A DNA stretch of 64,000 nucleotides from Salirhabdus sp. Marseille-P4669 (GCF_900240405.1 NZ_OEQK01000005.1:230703-294702); one strand, 5' to 3'. Positions 32,906 through 42,558 are shown, counted from the stretch's first letter. Notes: generated by a model not told the origin, from the sequence alone. Numbers and translations: made by a program.

Positions 32906-34462
32906 ATGAGTTTACTAACAGTTCAAAATTTAAGTCACGGTTTTGGAGACCGCGCCATATTTGAAGACGTGTCATTTCGATTATTAGCAGGTGAACATAT
33001 TGGACTTATTGGGGCAAATGGTGAAGGTAAGTCCACATTTATGAATATTATTACTGGAAAAGTAGAACCTGATGCTGGAACGATTTCGTGGTCAAAGCAT
33101 ACAAGAGTAGGCTACTTAGACCAACATGCAGTATTAAAGCAAGGGATGACAATCAGAGATGTGTTAAGAACCGCATTTCAATATTTATTTGATATGGAAT
33201 CTGAGATGAACCAACTCTTTGCCAAAATGGGTGAGGTAGAACCTGAAGAACTAGAAGCCCTACTTGAGGAAACAGGTCGTATACAAGATGCATTAACAAA
33301 TAATGATTTTTATACGATTGATGCCAAGGTTGAAGAAATAGCAAATGGACTGGGATTGAATGATTACGGTTTAGATCGTGATGTCCACGATTTAAGTGGT
33401 GGTCAACGTACGAAAGTTTTGCTAGCGAAGCTTTTATTAGAAAAACCAGATATACTCTTATTGGACGAGCCTACAAACTATCTGGATGTAGAACACATTC
33501 AGTGGTTAAAAAACTATTTATTGAATTATGAGCATGCATTTATTCTTGTATCTCATGATATCCCATTCCTAAATAGTGTAATCAATGTCATATACCACGT
33601 TGAAAATCAACAATTAACCCGGTATCCTGGTGATTATGATGAATTTTTGCGTGTTTATGAAATGAAAAAACAACAACTTGAGGCTGCTTATAAAAAACAA
33701 CAAAAGGAAATTGCGAACCTTAAGGATTTTGTTGCCCGTAACAAGGCCAATGCAGCGACTAGTAAAATGGCAATGTCTCGTCAAAAGAAGTTAGACAAAA
33801 TGGATATTATTGAACTAGATGCTGAAAAGCCAAAACCCCATTTTGATTTTAAACTTGCCCGAACTCCCGGCCGATTTTTATTTGAAACGAAGGATTTAGT
33901 AATTGGGTATGAGGACCCATTATCAAAACCTTTAAACCTAACGATGGAAAGAGGTCAAAAGCTTGCTTTAACCGGTGCAAATGGAATTGGGAAAACAACT
34001 TTATTGAAAAGTATCCTTGGGGCTCTAAAACCAATTTCTGGCTCTGTTCAATTAGGAGAACATCTTCACATTGGGTACTTTGAACAGGAAATAAAGTCAA
34101 AAAATGGAAACACCTGTATTGAAGAAGTATGGGATGAATTCCCTCATTTCACTCAATATGAAGTGCGATCTGCATTAGCACGTTGTGGCCTTACTACGAA
34201 ACACATTGAAAGTAAGGTGCAGGTTTTAAGTGGTGGAGAAAAAGCAAAAGTACGTTTATGTAAGTTAATGAATAGAGAAACAAATTTACTCGTATTAGAC
34301 GAACCAACAAATCACTTAGATGTCGATGCGAAGGATGAGTTAAAAAGAGCACTAAAAGAGTATAATGGCAGTGTCTTACTTATTTCACACGAGCCGGACT
34401 TTTACAAAGATATCGTTACAGATATTTGGAACGGTGAAAGTTGGACAACGAAGGTATTTTAA
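32906..34462 (+). CDS. ABC-F family ATPase (YkpA/YbiT-like)
   Basis: The 518-residue soluble protein has two ABC domains and no membrane part. Walker A is at 36-43 ('GANGEGKS') and again as 'GANGIGKT'; both signature motifs ('LSGGQRTK', 'LSGGEKAK') and both 'LLDEPTN' and 'VLDEPTN' boxes are present. Between the domains lies a charged linker ('YEMKKQQLEAAYKKQQKEI' onward), the part that reaches the ribosomal P site in ABC-F proteins. Members act as translation factors or, less often, antibiotic resistance proteins; the layout fits the YkpA/YbiT branch. The start overlaps the stop of a three-codon leader frame, with AAAGGTG about 11 bases upstream. Confidence 0.92.
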   Translation: MSLLTVQNLSHGFGDRAIFEDVSFRLLAGEHIGLIGANGEGKSTFMNIITGKVEPDAGTISWSKHTRVGYLDQHAVLKQGMTIRDVLRTAFQYLFDMESEMNQLFAKMGEVEPEELEALLEETGRIQDALTNNDFYTIDAKVEEIANGLGLNDYGLDRDVHDLSGGQRTKVLLAKLLLEKPDILLLDEPTNYLDVEHIQWLKNYLLNYEHAFILVSHDIPFLNSVINVIYHVENQQLTRYPGDYDEFLRVYEMKKQQLEAAYKKQQKEIANLKDFVARNKANAATSKMAMSRQKKLDKMDIIELDAEKPKPHFDFKLARTPGRFLFETKDLVIGYEDPLSKPLNLTMERGQKLALTGANGIGKTTLLKSILGALKPISGSVQLGEHLHIGYFEQEIKSKNGNTCIEEVWDEFPHFTQYEVRSALARCGLTTKHIESKVQVLSGGEKAKVRLCKLMNRETNLLVLDEPTNHLDVDAKDELKRALKEYNGSVLLISHEPDFYKDIVTDIWNGESWTTKVF

Positions 34463-34466
34463 AAAA

Positions 34467-34512
34467 GAGAAACAGTACTTAGATTTTAAATAATCCAGTA
34501 CTGTTTTTCTTT
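34467..34512 (+). terminator. Terminator of the ABC-F gene
   Basis: AAACAGTACT pairs with AGTACTGTTT across a 17-base loop, followed by TTTCTTTTT. Confidence 0.8.
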
Positions 34513-34589
34513 TTCAGTTATACGTTTAATCTTTCACAAATGGGTTTAAACTGAAGATATCATAATTAAAAAGGGTTGGTAACCTTTTC

Positions 34590-35042
34590 ATGGTATTTTT
34601 AATAATATCTATCATTATTTTTCACTTCATTTTATATTTAGTTCCTAAAAAAATAAAACGGCATGAAATATACAGTATTGCTCTATTTTCTATTGTTTTA
34701 GGATTTTGTTCCGACGTCCTTTTTGATCTGAAATATAATTTCTACGGTTATTTCGAAAAAGGTCCACAACTTGCAGGTTTTTTACCTATATTGGGGCTTT
34801 TCTCTCCTGCTGGTATTTTATTTTTGAACTTCTATCCTTTTCATAAAACAATAGCGATGAAATGCACTTATATTTTGGTGTGGACTTTATTTTGTTTAGT
34901 ATTCGAATACTTTTCCATTGTTTTTGGCTTCTTTTACCATAACGAATGGAAGTTTCTTTATTCCGCTATCGCCTATCCTATTCTGCTATTACTGCAGATA
35001 GTGCACTTCCGTATTTATCAGACATATACAAGAAAGTTATAA
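34590..35042 (+). CDS. CBO0543 family membrane protein
   Basis: The 150-residue protein has about five membrane segments. 'LVPKKIKRHEIYSIALFSIV' at the start and 'FEYFSIVFGFFYHNEWKFLYS' near the end match the protein encoded at 12643, so the two are paralogues of the CBO0543 family. The function is unknown. The upstream AAAGGG is 15 bases from the ATG, and the sequence between can fold back on it (AAAAGG with CCTTTT), so the ribosome site may be hidden. It converges on the MFS gene. Confidence 0.75.
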   Translation: MVFLIISIIIFHFILYLVPKKIKRHEIYSIALFSIVLGFCSDVLFDLKYNFYGYFEKGPQLAGFLPILGLFSPAGILFLNFYPFHKTIAMKCTYILVWTLFCLVFEYFSIVFGFFYHNEWKFLYSAIAYPILLLLQIVHFRIYQTYTRKL

Positions 35043-35089
35043 AAAGCATGTGGTTGCCACCTTCGTGTTTTAAGGCTATTTATTCCTAT

Positions 35090-36580
35090 TTATTCAATAT
35101 CAATATTATCCTCTTTTCGTTCCTCAATTTCTTTCTTTTCATCACGCCACCATAAAGCTTCTTCTGGTTCTTCTAATATCTCCTTTATTTCTGATTGCTC
35201 TTCTACTGCTGGAGGTGAACCTCTTAAAGCACGGCCTGCAGTTTCCTTCAAGAATATGGTTACAACGACTATTCCAACAAGTGATGCAAATATAACATAA
35301 TAAGCGGGTATCATCCGATTCATTGTTGTGCTAATTAGCCACGAGACAATAAGTGGCGTTGTTCCACCAAATAGAGAAGCGGATATATTATAGGTAATTG
35401 CCAAAGCGCCATTTCGGACACTCGTAAAAAACAAAGATGGTAAAAGTGCCGGCATGGTCCCTTGAAAAGAAGATGAGAAAATGGCTAATATCATTAATCC
35501 TAAAAAGACGAGTATCGTATTCCCGCTTCCGATTAACATAAAGGCTGGTATCGATAGGATTACTAAGCCAATTAATCCACCTTGTATAATCTTTTTTGCA
35601 CCAATTCGGTCACTAAAGTATCCCATTAATAAGACGATCGGTATCATAATAACCATCACAATGACAATGAGAAGTAAACCCTCCGCTTCTCCATAGCCTA
35701 GCACAGCAGTCAAATGGGAAGGCATGTAAGATAATACCGTATAATTCACCACATTATAGAAAAATACAACAAACATACCAATTAAAATTGGTCGCCAATG
35801 ATATTGTAAGATATCCTTCACGGAAGCATGTTCATCATCATCTGTTTTCGCTTCTTCCATCGCTTCGAATGCAGGTGTTTCCTCCAGTTGATTACGCAAA
35901 TAAAAACCGACTAATCCAATTGGTGCGGCGATAAAGAATGGTATACGCCAACCCCATTCAAGCATTGTTTCATCACCTAAGATAAATGTTAACAATGTAA
36001 CAACACCGGCACCAGCAATATAGCCAACTAACGTTCCAACCTCTAATCCACTTGACATAAAGCCCCTTCTTTTATCTGGAGTGGATTCAGCAATAAATGT
36101 CATCGCTCCAGAATATTCTCCACCAGTAGAAAATCCTTGAACTAATCGAGCAACTAACAATAATACGGTTGCTGTAGAGCCAATAGATGCATAGCTTGGA
36201 ATTAAACCGATAGCCAAAGTAGCGATGGCCATCATAATTAACGTAATCGCTAATACTTTTTTTCTTCCAAGCCTATCCCCAAGCATTCCGAAAAAAATGC
36301 CCCCGATAGGTCGTACTAGAAAGGCAACAGCAAAGGTTGCAAAGGAATATACTAATTGCATTGGCCCACTAGCAACAGGAAAAAATACTTGTCCAATAGT
36401 AGCAGCTAAGTAAGAGTAAATACCAAAATCAAACCATTCCATACCATTACCAACCGCTGTAGCAATAACGGCTTTACGTGCTGACTCGGAGTCAACCACT
36501 GTTATATCGTCTCGCTTTAACTTAGGTTTAGATTTTTTCTTACGCTTTCTAATTTTATTATCCTTCCTGTTATCAGACAA
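35090..36580 (-). CDS. MFS transporter, metabolite:H+ symporter (ProP-like)
   Basis: The 496-residue protein has 12 membrane segments. The family markers are 'GNGMEWFDFGIYSYLA' in the first segment, 'GDRLGRKKVL' in loop 2-3 and 'QGFSTGGEYSGAMTFIAE' in segment 5, placing it in the metabolite:H+ symporter group that includes ProP. Substrates of this group are compatible solutes and organic acids; the exact one is unknown. A Lys/Arg-rich N-terminal extension and an acidic C-terminal tail lie in the cytoplasm. TTG at 36580 is about eight bases from GGGAGG; GTG at 36589 touches the site. Confidence 0.85.
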   Translation of the reverse strand: MSDNRKDNKIRKRKKKSKPKLKRDDITVVDSESARKAVIATAVGNGMEWFDFGIYSYLAATIGQVFFPVASGPMQLVYSFATFAVAFLVRPIGGIFFGMLGDRLGRKKVLAITLIMMAIATLAIGLIPSYASIGSTATVLLLVARLVQGFSTGGEYSGAMTFIAESTPDKRRGFMSSGLEVGTLVGYIAGAGVVTLLTFILGDETMLEWGWRIPFFIAAPIGLVGFYLRNQLEETPAFEAMEEAKTDDDEHASVKDILQYHWRPILIGMFVVFFYNVVNYTVLSYMPSHLTAVLGYGEAEGLLLIVIVMVIMIPIVLLMGYFSDRIGAKKIIQGGLIGLVILSIPAFMLIGSGNTILVFLGLMILAIFSSSFQGTMPALLPSLFFTSVRNGALAITYNISASLFGGTTPLIVSWLISTTMNRMIPAYYVIFASLVGIVVVTIFLKETAGRALRGSPPAVEEQSEIKEILEEPEEALWWRDEKKEIEERKEDNIDIE

Positions 36581-36693
36581 TGTGTACACCTCCCTGTTCT
36601 ACTTACTTTTTTAATTTGTGCCATTTACATCTAATTATTAGAATCACACGCTTTTTGCTGCTTAACTGGTATTTACTAAAACCTTTTAAACAG

Positions 36694-36738
36694 CAAAAAA
36701 AGAAACCTTAAAAATTCTCTTTTTTAAGGTTTCTTTTT
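36694..36738. terminator. Terminator (either strand)
   Basis: AAAAAGAAACCTTAAAAA and its complement form an 18-base stem with U tracts on both strands. It ends the broken acetyltransferase gene on the minus strand. Confidence 0.85.
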
Positions 36739-36750
36739 GAGGAAACAGCT

Positions 36751-37277
36751 TTATTTTGTTTTTACCCATTTATACATTAAAACATCATCTACATAAGTGG
36801 TCTCGTCTAATTTTACCTCGCAAAATTTACGCCCTTCTTCCATAAAACCAAGCTTTTTATATAAAGCGTAGGCTAGTCATTAGAGGAAAGAACAGCTAAA
36901 CTAACTTTATCAATTTTTGGGTTGCTTTCTGCCCATTCAATTAAATATTCCACTAGTTTTCTACCTATACCTATGTTACGATAATCCTCATGAAGCATGA
37001 CTCCAAATGTTCCTGTATGGGACATTTTTTTCAATCGCGAAGCTTTAAATAACAAAAATCCAACAACCTCACCATTATATTCAGATACAATCATTGTATC
37101 CGTATCGCTATGTAAAACGTCGTGAATGAATTGAACCTGCTCCTGCAGTGTCCTTGTAAACTCTTCTGGTGTGTTTAATAAATAATTATTTTCTTTAATG
37201 ACATCTCTTTGTATCTTTAACGTTATTTCTGCGTCCTTTATTTGCACATTTCAAATGGTTACATTTTTACTATTCAC
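36751..37277 (-). pseudogene. Broken GNAT acetyltransferase (nonsense plus frameshift)
   Basis: The middle of the gene encodes an intact GNAT core ('GVMLHEDYRNIGIGRKLVEYLI'). Upstream, a GTG at 37277 with a good GGGGGAA site starts the expected N-terminus, but a TGA at 37251-37253 replaces the Arg of 'VTIRNVQIKDAEIT'. Downstream, after 'VLSSND', the frame hits TAG; the adjacent frame continues 'AYALYKKLGFMEEGRKFCEV' to a stop at 36751, so one base is missing near 36880. Two independent lesions make a true pseudogene likely. Its own terminator is still in place. Confidence 0.8.
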
Positions 37278-37317
37278 GTACTTCCCCCATTAATCCCTTA
37301 GAAAACGATTAATTTGA

Positions 37318-38787
37318 CTATTTTTCTCTGTTTTTTTTCAATTGGATTTCATCATTCCCTAAAAGGGCTATTTTGGCATCTTTTCTCTTATCCTTATCGA
37401 CTAATACAAACAAAGTATCTCCCTTTTGGATAACCGATGAACCTGTAGGTGTTAATAAATCCTTATTTCTTGTAATTCCAATTACTAATGTTTCAGAAGG
37501 TAAAACAAGGTTCGTTAAAGACATTCCAACAGCAGGAGAATGTTTGTTTATAGAAATACGCATAATTTCTGAATCCGTATTTCCTAAATTAATAAGCTCA
37601 ATGCTGGAGTGATCATCATCCTCATCTCCTACAAGACCAAGCTTCTCCGCTAAGTTGGAAAGCGTACTTCCTTGCACTAACGCTGAGATTAAAACAACGA
37701 AAAATACGGTGTTAAATATTAAATTGCTGTTCTCCAGTCCTGCAAGTACAGGGTATGTTGCCAATACGATTGGTACAGCGCCTTTTAATCCAGCCCATGA
37801 TATGAATAATTTCTGATTCAAATTATATTTCATAAACATCATACTAATAAAAACAGCTATTGGACGAGCAATAAATACCAAAATGATAGCAATTAAGATA
37901 CCTTCCCAAAACACGCCGAGCAACTGTTTTGGAAATACTAATAGTCCTAAAAGTGTAAACATTACAATTTGCATCATCCATGCAAAACCCTCGTTAAACC
38001 GCAAAATCGAGAAACGATGGGTTAAATCACTATTCCCTACAAATACAGCCATTACGTATACTGCTAGTAATCCACTTCCATTAAAATAGTCTGTTACTGC
38101 GTAAGTTAAAATTGCAGCACCCATTGCTAAAACTGGATACAGTCCGGATATATCTAACTTTATATGATTTATGATGAGAACAGTAAGCTTCCCAAAAATA
38201 AAACCTAAACCAAGACCGAGCCCCATTTGTAAAAAGAAGCTTCCAATTGCAGCCCAAATAGACATATCTGGAATTTGAATCAATTCAATTAACGTAACAG
38301 TAAGAAAGACTGCCATCGGATCATTAGAACCTGATTCAGCTTCAAGAGTGGCTGTTAATCGCTTGTTAAAATTTTTATTACCTAAAACAGAAAATACTGC
38401 AGCAGCATCCGTAGAACCAACAATGGCGCCTAAAAGCAGCCCTTCCAATAATGAAAAGTCGAGAAAGTACATCGCTGCCAATCCAGTTACGAACGTAGTG
38501 ATTAACACACCTAGCGTTGCTAACGAAGCAGCCGGCCCTAATATTGGTTTGATTCTTCTCCATTTTGTTTGAGTTCCACCATCAAACAAAATGATTATTA
38601 ATGCCATCGTACCGATAAATTGAGTAAGATGTACATCTTCAAAGTAGATAAATCGATTTAGTAACATACCACCAGCTAAGAAGAGGATTAGAGCGGGAAG
38701 TCCTAAACGAGAAGAGAATTTTGTAGCCATTACACCTATAATTAACATTATAGATAGTAGTAATAATAGTCCATCAACAAGGCCCAT
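37318..38787 (-). CDS. Potassium/proton antiporter with TrkA-C domain (NhaP2/CvrA-like)
   Basis: The 489-residue protein has about 12 membrane segments of the CPA1 antiporter type. The ion-binding motif is 'GAIVGSTDAAAVFSVLG' and the second conserved site is 'LEAESGSNDPMAVFL'. Residues of about 405-475 form a TrkA-C (RCK-C) domain ('PAVGMSLTNLVLPSETLVIGITR'), as in NhaP2/CvrA-type K+/H+ antiporters; in related Firmicutes proteins this domain binds c-di-AMP. The start has AAGGAGG six bases upstream; an in-frame start at 38814 lies before it. It is divergent from the MFS gene. Confidence 0.88.
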   Translation of the reverse strand: MGLVDGLLLLLSIMLIIGVMATKFSSRLGLPALILFLAGGMLLNRFIYFEDVHLTQFIGTMALIIILFDGGTQTKWRRIKPILGPAASLATLGVLITTFVTGLAAMYFLDFSLLEGLLLGAIVGSTDAAAVFSVLGNKNFNKRLTATLEAESGSNDPMAVFLTVTLIELIQIPDMSIWAAIGSFFLQMGLGLGLGFIFGKLTVLIINHIKLDISGLYPVLAMGAAILTYAVTDYFNGSGLLAVYVMAVFVGNSDLTHRFSILRFNEGFAWMMQIVMFTLLGLLVFPKQLLGVFWEGILIAIILVFIARPIAVFISMMFMKYNLNQKLFISWAGLKGAVPIVLATYPVLAGLENSNLIFNTVFFVVLISALVQGSTLSNLAEKLGLVGDEDDDHSSIELINLGNTDSEIMRISINKHSPAVGMSLTNLVLPSETLVIGITRNKDLLTPTGSSVIQKGDTLFVLVDKDKRKDAKIALLGNDEIQLKKNREK

Positions 38788-38949
38788 ATACTTCCTCCTT
38801 TCAATGGTATACATACTAAGTATAGTATATAAAACGAGAAATCGTCTAAGAAATGGTCTTCAGGACGGCCAAAAATTTTCCGAGAGAATGATTAGAAAGC
38901 CCGTCTTTTTTGTCCGCTAAAGGCATACAGATATGTTGAGGTGAAGAAA

Positions 38950-40119
38950 TTGAAAAAGACAACAAGGGACAAATTACATATCTTTATCGTCATGTTTTTT
39001 ATCGGGTTAATCATGCGAATTCAAATGCCAGTGTTTACACCTTTTGCTTCAACACTCGGGGCATCAAGCATTATTATTGGAATCATTCTAAGTGTTACAT
39101 CTTTTTCAAATTTAATTGGTAACGTAATTGCTGGCCCTCTTATTGATCAATATGGTAAAAAGGTATTTATCGTTGTGCCAATGTTAGCTTCTGCAATTCT
39201 ATTTTTTTTACATGGAATGGCGTCAAGTTCTACTGATTTAGTCATCCTCCATGCTATGAATGGTTTTGCATTAGCATTTCTAATTCCTGCAGCGTTCACC
39301 CTTCTTTCTGGTTATGCGAAAAACAATCGGCAACAAGGGAAGAACATGGCTGTCTACGGTATCCTATCCACTATTACTGGTATTGTTTCTCCAATGTTGG
39401 GTGGAACATTAGTAGAATTTATTGGATATGAAAACACTTATTTTTTTATCGGCACCGCAATGCTACTCACAACGATTTACACATTTTTTTATCTGAGAGA
39501 TAGACAACTAGTCGTAGTGAATAATGCATTTCAAAAGAAACAAGAGATACATGCTAAAAAAATGAACTCCAACTTATCCATGATCTATTTAATTGCTTTT
39601 GCGGTTATGTATTTACATGGGGTTCTTGTTTATGAGATTCCCTATTTAACAGTAGATCAAGGTATTTCTACTTCTGACACAGGAAAACTATTTAGCTTTA
39701 TGGGCATCGGAACTTTACTTACTTTGTCATTATTTTTTATTCATCGATTTGAACCGTTACATCGTCTTTTAACAGGTTTAACCGGTATGTCTTTGGCAAT
39801 CTACTGCATCCTTGTAACTAATTTACCCCTTTACTTACTATTATTACTCATCGGTATATTTTTTGGTCTAATCATGCCTGCAATGGCAACAGCTATTACA
39901 GAACGGACGCCTAGGGAAATGCATGGAAAAGCATTTGGCTATTTATCCGCAGTATATTCACTAGGAATTATCACAAGTTCTTTTATTACAGGTGCAGTAA
40001 GAGATTTTATCTCACCGTATTTTATTGGGTTTTTAGTTGGGATGCTTGTAGTTACTATGATTATTTATAATAAAATACATCAAACAGACCAACCAAAACA
40101 GGCATTTGTTAACAATTGA
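38950..40119 (+). CDS. MFS transporter (drug efflux-like)
   Basis: The 389-residue protein has 12 membrane segments, with the MFS loop 2-3 motif 'AGPLIDQYGKKVFIVVP' and a proline-rich segment 5 region ('VSPMLGGTLVEFIG'). It is of the general efflux type; the substrate is unknown. TTG at 38950 is six bases after GAGGTG, while GTG at 38941 lies within that site. It is transcribed divergently from the antiporter gene and ends in a long stem terminator. Confidence 0.8.
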   Translation: MKKTTRDKLHIFIVMFFIGLIMRIQMPVFTPFASTLGASSIIIGIILSVTSFSNLIGNVIAGPLIDQYGKKVFIVVPMLASAILFFLHGMASSSTDLVILHAMNGFALAFLIPAAFTLLSGYAKNNRQQGKNMAVYGILSTITGIVSPMLGGTLVEFIGYENTYFFIGTAMLLTTIYTFFYLRDRQLVVVNNAFQKKQEIHAKKMNSNLSMIYLIAFAVMYLHGVLVYEIPYLTVDQGISTSDTGKLFSFMGIGTLLTLSLFFIHRFEPLHRLLTGLTGMSLAIYCILVTNLPLYLLLLLIGIFFGLIMPAMATAITERTPREMHGKAFGYLSAVYSLGIITSSFITGAVRDFISPYFIGFLVGMLVVTMIIYNKIHQTDQPKQAFVNN

Positions 40120-40166
40120 GTAAAACAAACCGATTTTTTAAAATAAAAGGAATCGGTTTGTTTTAC
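40120..40166 (+). terminator. Long-stem terminator of the MFS gene
   Basis: GTAAAACAAACCGATT (40120-40135) and its perfect complement (40151-40166) flank a 15-base loop; a TTTTAC stretch within the stem supplies the U tract. Confidence 0.7.
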
Positions 40167-40238
40167 CGTTATATTATTCCATATAAATCTATTTCAAGTC
40201 ACACACTTATCCTTAAAACGACTTCATAACTATTTTCC

Positions 40239-40448
40239 TTAACTTCCCCCGAAAAAATTACGGAATTTATCAAGCTCTTCCTTTGTATACGTTTTATTTT
40301 TATCAAAATAAGGGTTATCTTCAATAGGATCTTTCGGATCAAGATTTGTCTTCATCGATATCGTACCCTGTTCATTACCTTCCGAAATTAATCGATCTGT
40401 AAGGTCATCAAATTTTGGTAATTGATTCACTCCTTTTTCATTATCCAA
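40239..40448 (-). CDS. Small acidic protein of unknown function
   Basis: The 69-residue protein is acidic, without Cys or membrane segment, and ends 'YTKEELDKFRNFFGGS'. I do not recognise it. TTG at 40448 is eight bases after GGAGG; TTG at 40451 and GTG at 40457 are alternatives closer to the site. It stands alone between an MFS terminator and a broken oxidoreductase gene. Confidence 0.6.
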   Translation of the reverse strand: MDNEKGVNQLPKFDDLTDRLISEGNEQGTISMKTNLDPKDPIEDNPYFDKNKTYTKEELDKFRNFFGGS

Positions 40449-40590
40449 CAAGTACACCTCCTTTTTATTTGTAGGGTGTACCTACAATTTCATTTTATTC
40501 TAGTTTTGTTTAGCTGGATGGGTAAGGTTTGATGAAAACCAAAGTTGAATACCATTACCTTTATGTGCCTATGAAAAAGGGGTATTTTCA

Positions 40591-40624
40591 CACAAAATAG
40601 GAGTATTCCCATTTGGAATACTCC
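40591..40624 (-). terminator. Terminator of the broken LLM oxidoreductase gene
   Basis: GGAGTATTCC (40600-40609) and its perfect complement (40615-40624) flank a five-base loop, with TATTTTG following on the minus strand. Confidence 0.75.
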
Positions 40625-40637
40625 CACTTTCAATTGC

Positions 40638-41697
40638 TTAGTGATTCGTTTGTGCTTCTTCCCATATGGAAACTTCTTTTTTCACAATAGGCGCTACTTC
40701 CTTACCTAGCAGCTCAATTGCTTTCATAACATCATGATGTGGCATCGATCCTACTGGAACATGTAACATGAAACCGTGTGATACCAATATTTTTTCTTAA
40801 ATAAATAATCTTTTCTGCGACTGTCTTGGAATCTCCAATATACAATGCTCCTTCAAAGCTTCTGGTAACATCATATGCTTCCCTTGTTAAGGGACTCCAT
40901 CCTCTTTCTCGGCCAAGTTTATTCATCGCATATTGGTACGATGGAAAAAATTTATCCGCTGCAAGCTCATTGGTTTCTGCGACGAAGCCATGGGAATGTG
41001 ATGCAACGGTAAGTTTAGAGGAATCATGACCAGCTCGTTCCGCTGCTTGTTTATACAATCGTACAAGCGGCTCAAATTGTAATGGTTTACCCCCAATAAT
41101 TGCTAAACATAGTGGTAATCCAAGACTTCCTGCCCGAATTACGGATTCAGGAGTTCCCCCACTTGCGATCCATATAGGTAAAGGGTTCTGTACTGGCCTC
41201 GGGTACACACCACGATTATGTATTGCAGAACGGTGTTTTCCGTTCCATGACACTTTTTCAGATTCTCGTATTTTCAAAAGTAGCTCTAACTTTTCATCAA
41301 AAAGCTCATGATAATCATTTAAATCATATCCAAATAAAGGAAAGGACTCAATAAAGGATCCTCTACCAGCCATTATTTCTGCTCGCCCGTTCGAGATAGC
41401 ATCAATAGTGGAAAAGTCTTGAAAAACACGAACAGGATCATCAGAAGAAAGTACGGTTACAGCACTTGATAACCGTATATTCCTTGTTCTTGCAGCTGCT
41501 GCGGCAAGTATAATTGCCGGAGCTGATGCTGCATAATCTGATCGGTGATGTTCTCCAACACCATATACATCTAATCCAACTTCGTCAGCTAAGACGATTT
41601 CTTCAACCACTTCTCGTATTCGTTCTGCATGACTTTTCACTTGATTGGTTTCCACATCTGGAGTAGTTTCCACAAAAGTAGTAAGCCCAATTTCCAT
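40638..41697 (-). pseudogene. LLM-class flavin oxidoreductase with a 3' frameshift
   Basis: The intact frame encodes the first 321 residues of a luciferase-like (LLM) flavin monooxygenase, with 'GLDVYGVGEHHRSDYAASAPA' and 'RAEIMAGRGSFIESFPLFGYD'. It then ends in an unrelated tail. Removing one T near 40771 restores the expected C-terminus 'FMLHVPVGSMPHHDVMKAIE', which runs to a TAA at 40638. The full length would be about 352 residues. The lesion costs the last strands of the barrel and probably the activity. The start and its AAAGGGG site are normal. Confidence 0.8.
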
Positions 41698-41730
41698 TAG
41701 ATTTTGCCCCTTTAATGTTATAAAGATTCG

Positions 41731-42162
41731 TTATATGTTTTGTTCGTCTTTCAGGTTATACTTTTCTTTAAATTCCGGACTTAGTTCGCTCCATACATCG
41801 AATAGGTTCCCATCCAAATCATAAAACACAAAATTATTCCCGGGATGTCCACGGTCTTCAATTTCACCAACCTGTACTTGCTGCTCTTTTAGAGTTTGAT
41901 GTAATAAATGTAGTTGATCAAGACCATTCACTTCAAAAGTCTGTGTAAAATGTACATTATTATTACTATCTCGAAAACTATTTTTTTCATTCGATTGAGC
42001 TTTTACAAGGAAAAATGCTTGATTTGCAAAATCCAAAATCGCTTTTTCCTCGTTTCTAAAGTTTTCTACTGCACCTAGTTTATGCTGGTACCATTTGGAT
42101 GCCACTTCAGGATTTGTAACTGGTACATACGTTGTACCAACTCGTTTAATGATACTATTCAT
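41731..42162 (-). CDS. VOC family protein
   Basis: This 143-residue protein is a single glyoxalase/VOC module: 'GTTYVPVTNPEVASKWYQHKLGA' at the start and 'NFVFYDLDGNLFDVWSELSP' at the end. The first ligand position holds Tyr rather than His, so metal binding is doubtful. ATG at 42162 follows GGGGAGTG. It lies 33 bases downstream of another VOC gene and close to an ECF sigma factor gene, and the three may be co-transcribed. Confidence 0.8.
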   Translation of the reverse strand: MNSIIKRVGTTYVPVTNPEVASKWYQHKLGAVENFRNEEKAILDFANQAFFLVKAQSNEKNSFRDSNNNVHFTQTFEVNGLDQLHLLHQTLKEQQVQVGEIEDRGHPGNNFVFYDLDGNLFDVWSELSPEFKEKYNLKDEQNI

Positions 42163-42195
42163 ATTAGTACACTCCCCTTTTCCTCTCATCGTTTA

Positions 42196-42558
42196 TTAAA
42201 ACGTAACAAGCTCAAATACATTTCCATCTGGATCGAAAACTTTGAAAAAACGCATACCATCTCCACCATGAATGTCATCTACTTTATAGCCATTTGATTT
42301 CAAAAAATGATGCATTCCGTCAACATCCTCCGTATAAAAGTTAAAGGCAATGTGTTCTTGCTTCGGCACCTTATCCACTTGATAAAGCGTTAATGCGGTT
42401 TTTTCATCACCTTTCTCTTGAAAACGAAAGCCTACGTATTTTCCATCACTACTTCGATAAATTACCTCAAAAGGAAATACGTTAAGATACCACTCCTCCG
42501 ATTTTTTTAAATTTGTCACAGGTACAAAGACTGCATCAATCCTACTTACTTTTTTCAA
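42196..42558 (-). CDS. VOC family protein
   Basis: The 120-residue protein is one VOC module: 'RIDAVFVPVTNLKKSEEWYLNVF' at the start, His in 'QEHIAFNFYTEDVDGMHHFL', and 'FFKVFDPDGNVFELVTF' at the end. It begins at TTG, seven bases after GGAGG. Related to the neighbour at 41731 but not a close copy. It follows the ECF sigma factor gene by 56 bases. Confidence 0.83.
   Translation of the reverse strand: MKKVSRIDAVFVPVTNLKKSEEWYLNVFPFEVIYRSSDGKYVGFRFQEKGDEKTALTLYQVDKVPKQEHIAFNFYTEDVDGMHHFLKSNGYKVDDIHGGDGMRFFKVFDPDGNVFELVTF

Noticed and set aside
37251..37253. In-frame TGA in the acetyltransferase at 36751 as a second selenocysteine site
   Set aside because: The TGA aligns with an Arg, not a Cys, the family has no redox site there, and the gene also carries a frameshift.
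38866..38915. Transcription attenuator upstream of the MFS gene
   Set aside because: GACGG/CCGTC followed by TTTTTT looked like a terminator, but the stem is only five pairs with a very long loop.
40744..40746. TGA ending the first frame of the LLM gene as a recoded codon
   Set aside because: The sequence after it in that frame is not family-like; a one-base frameshift upstream explains the break fully.
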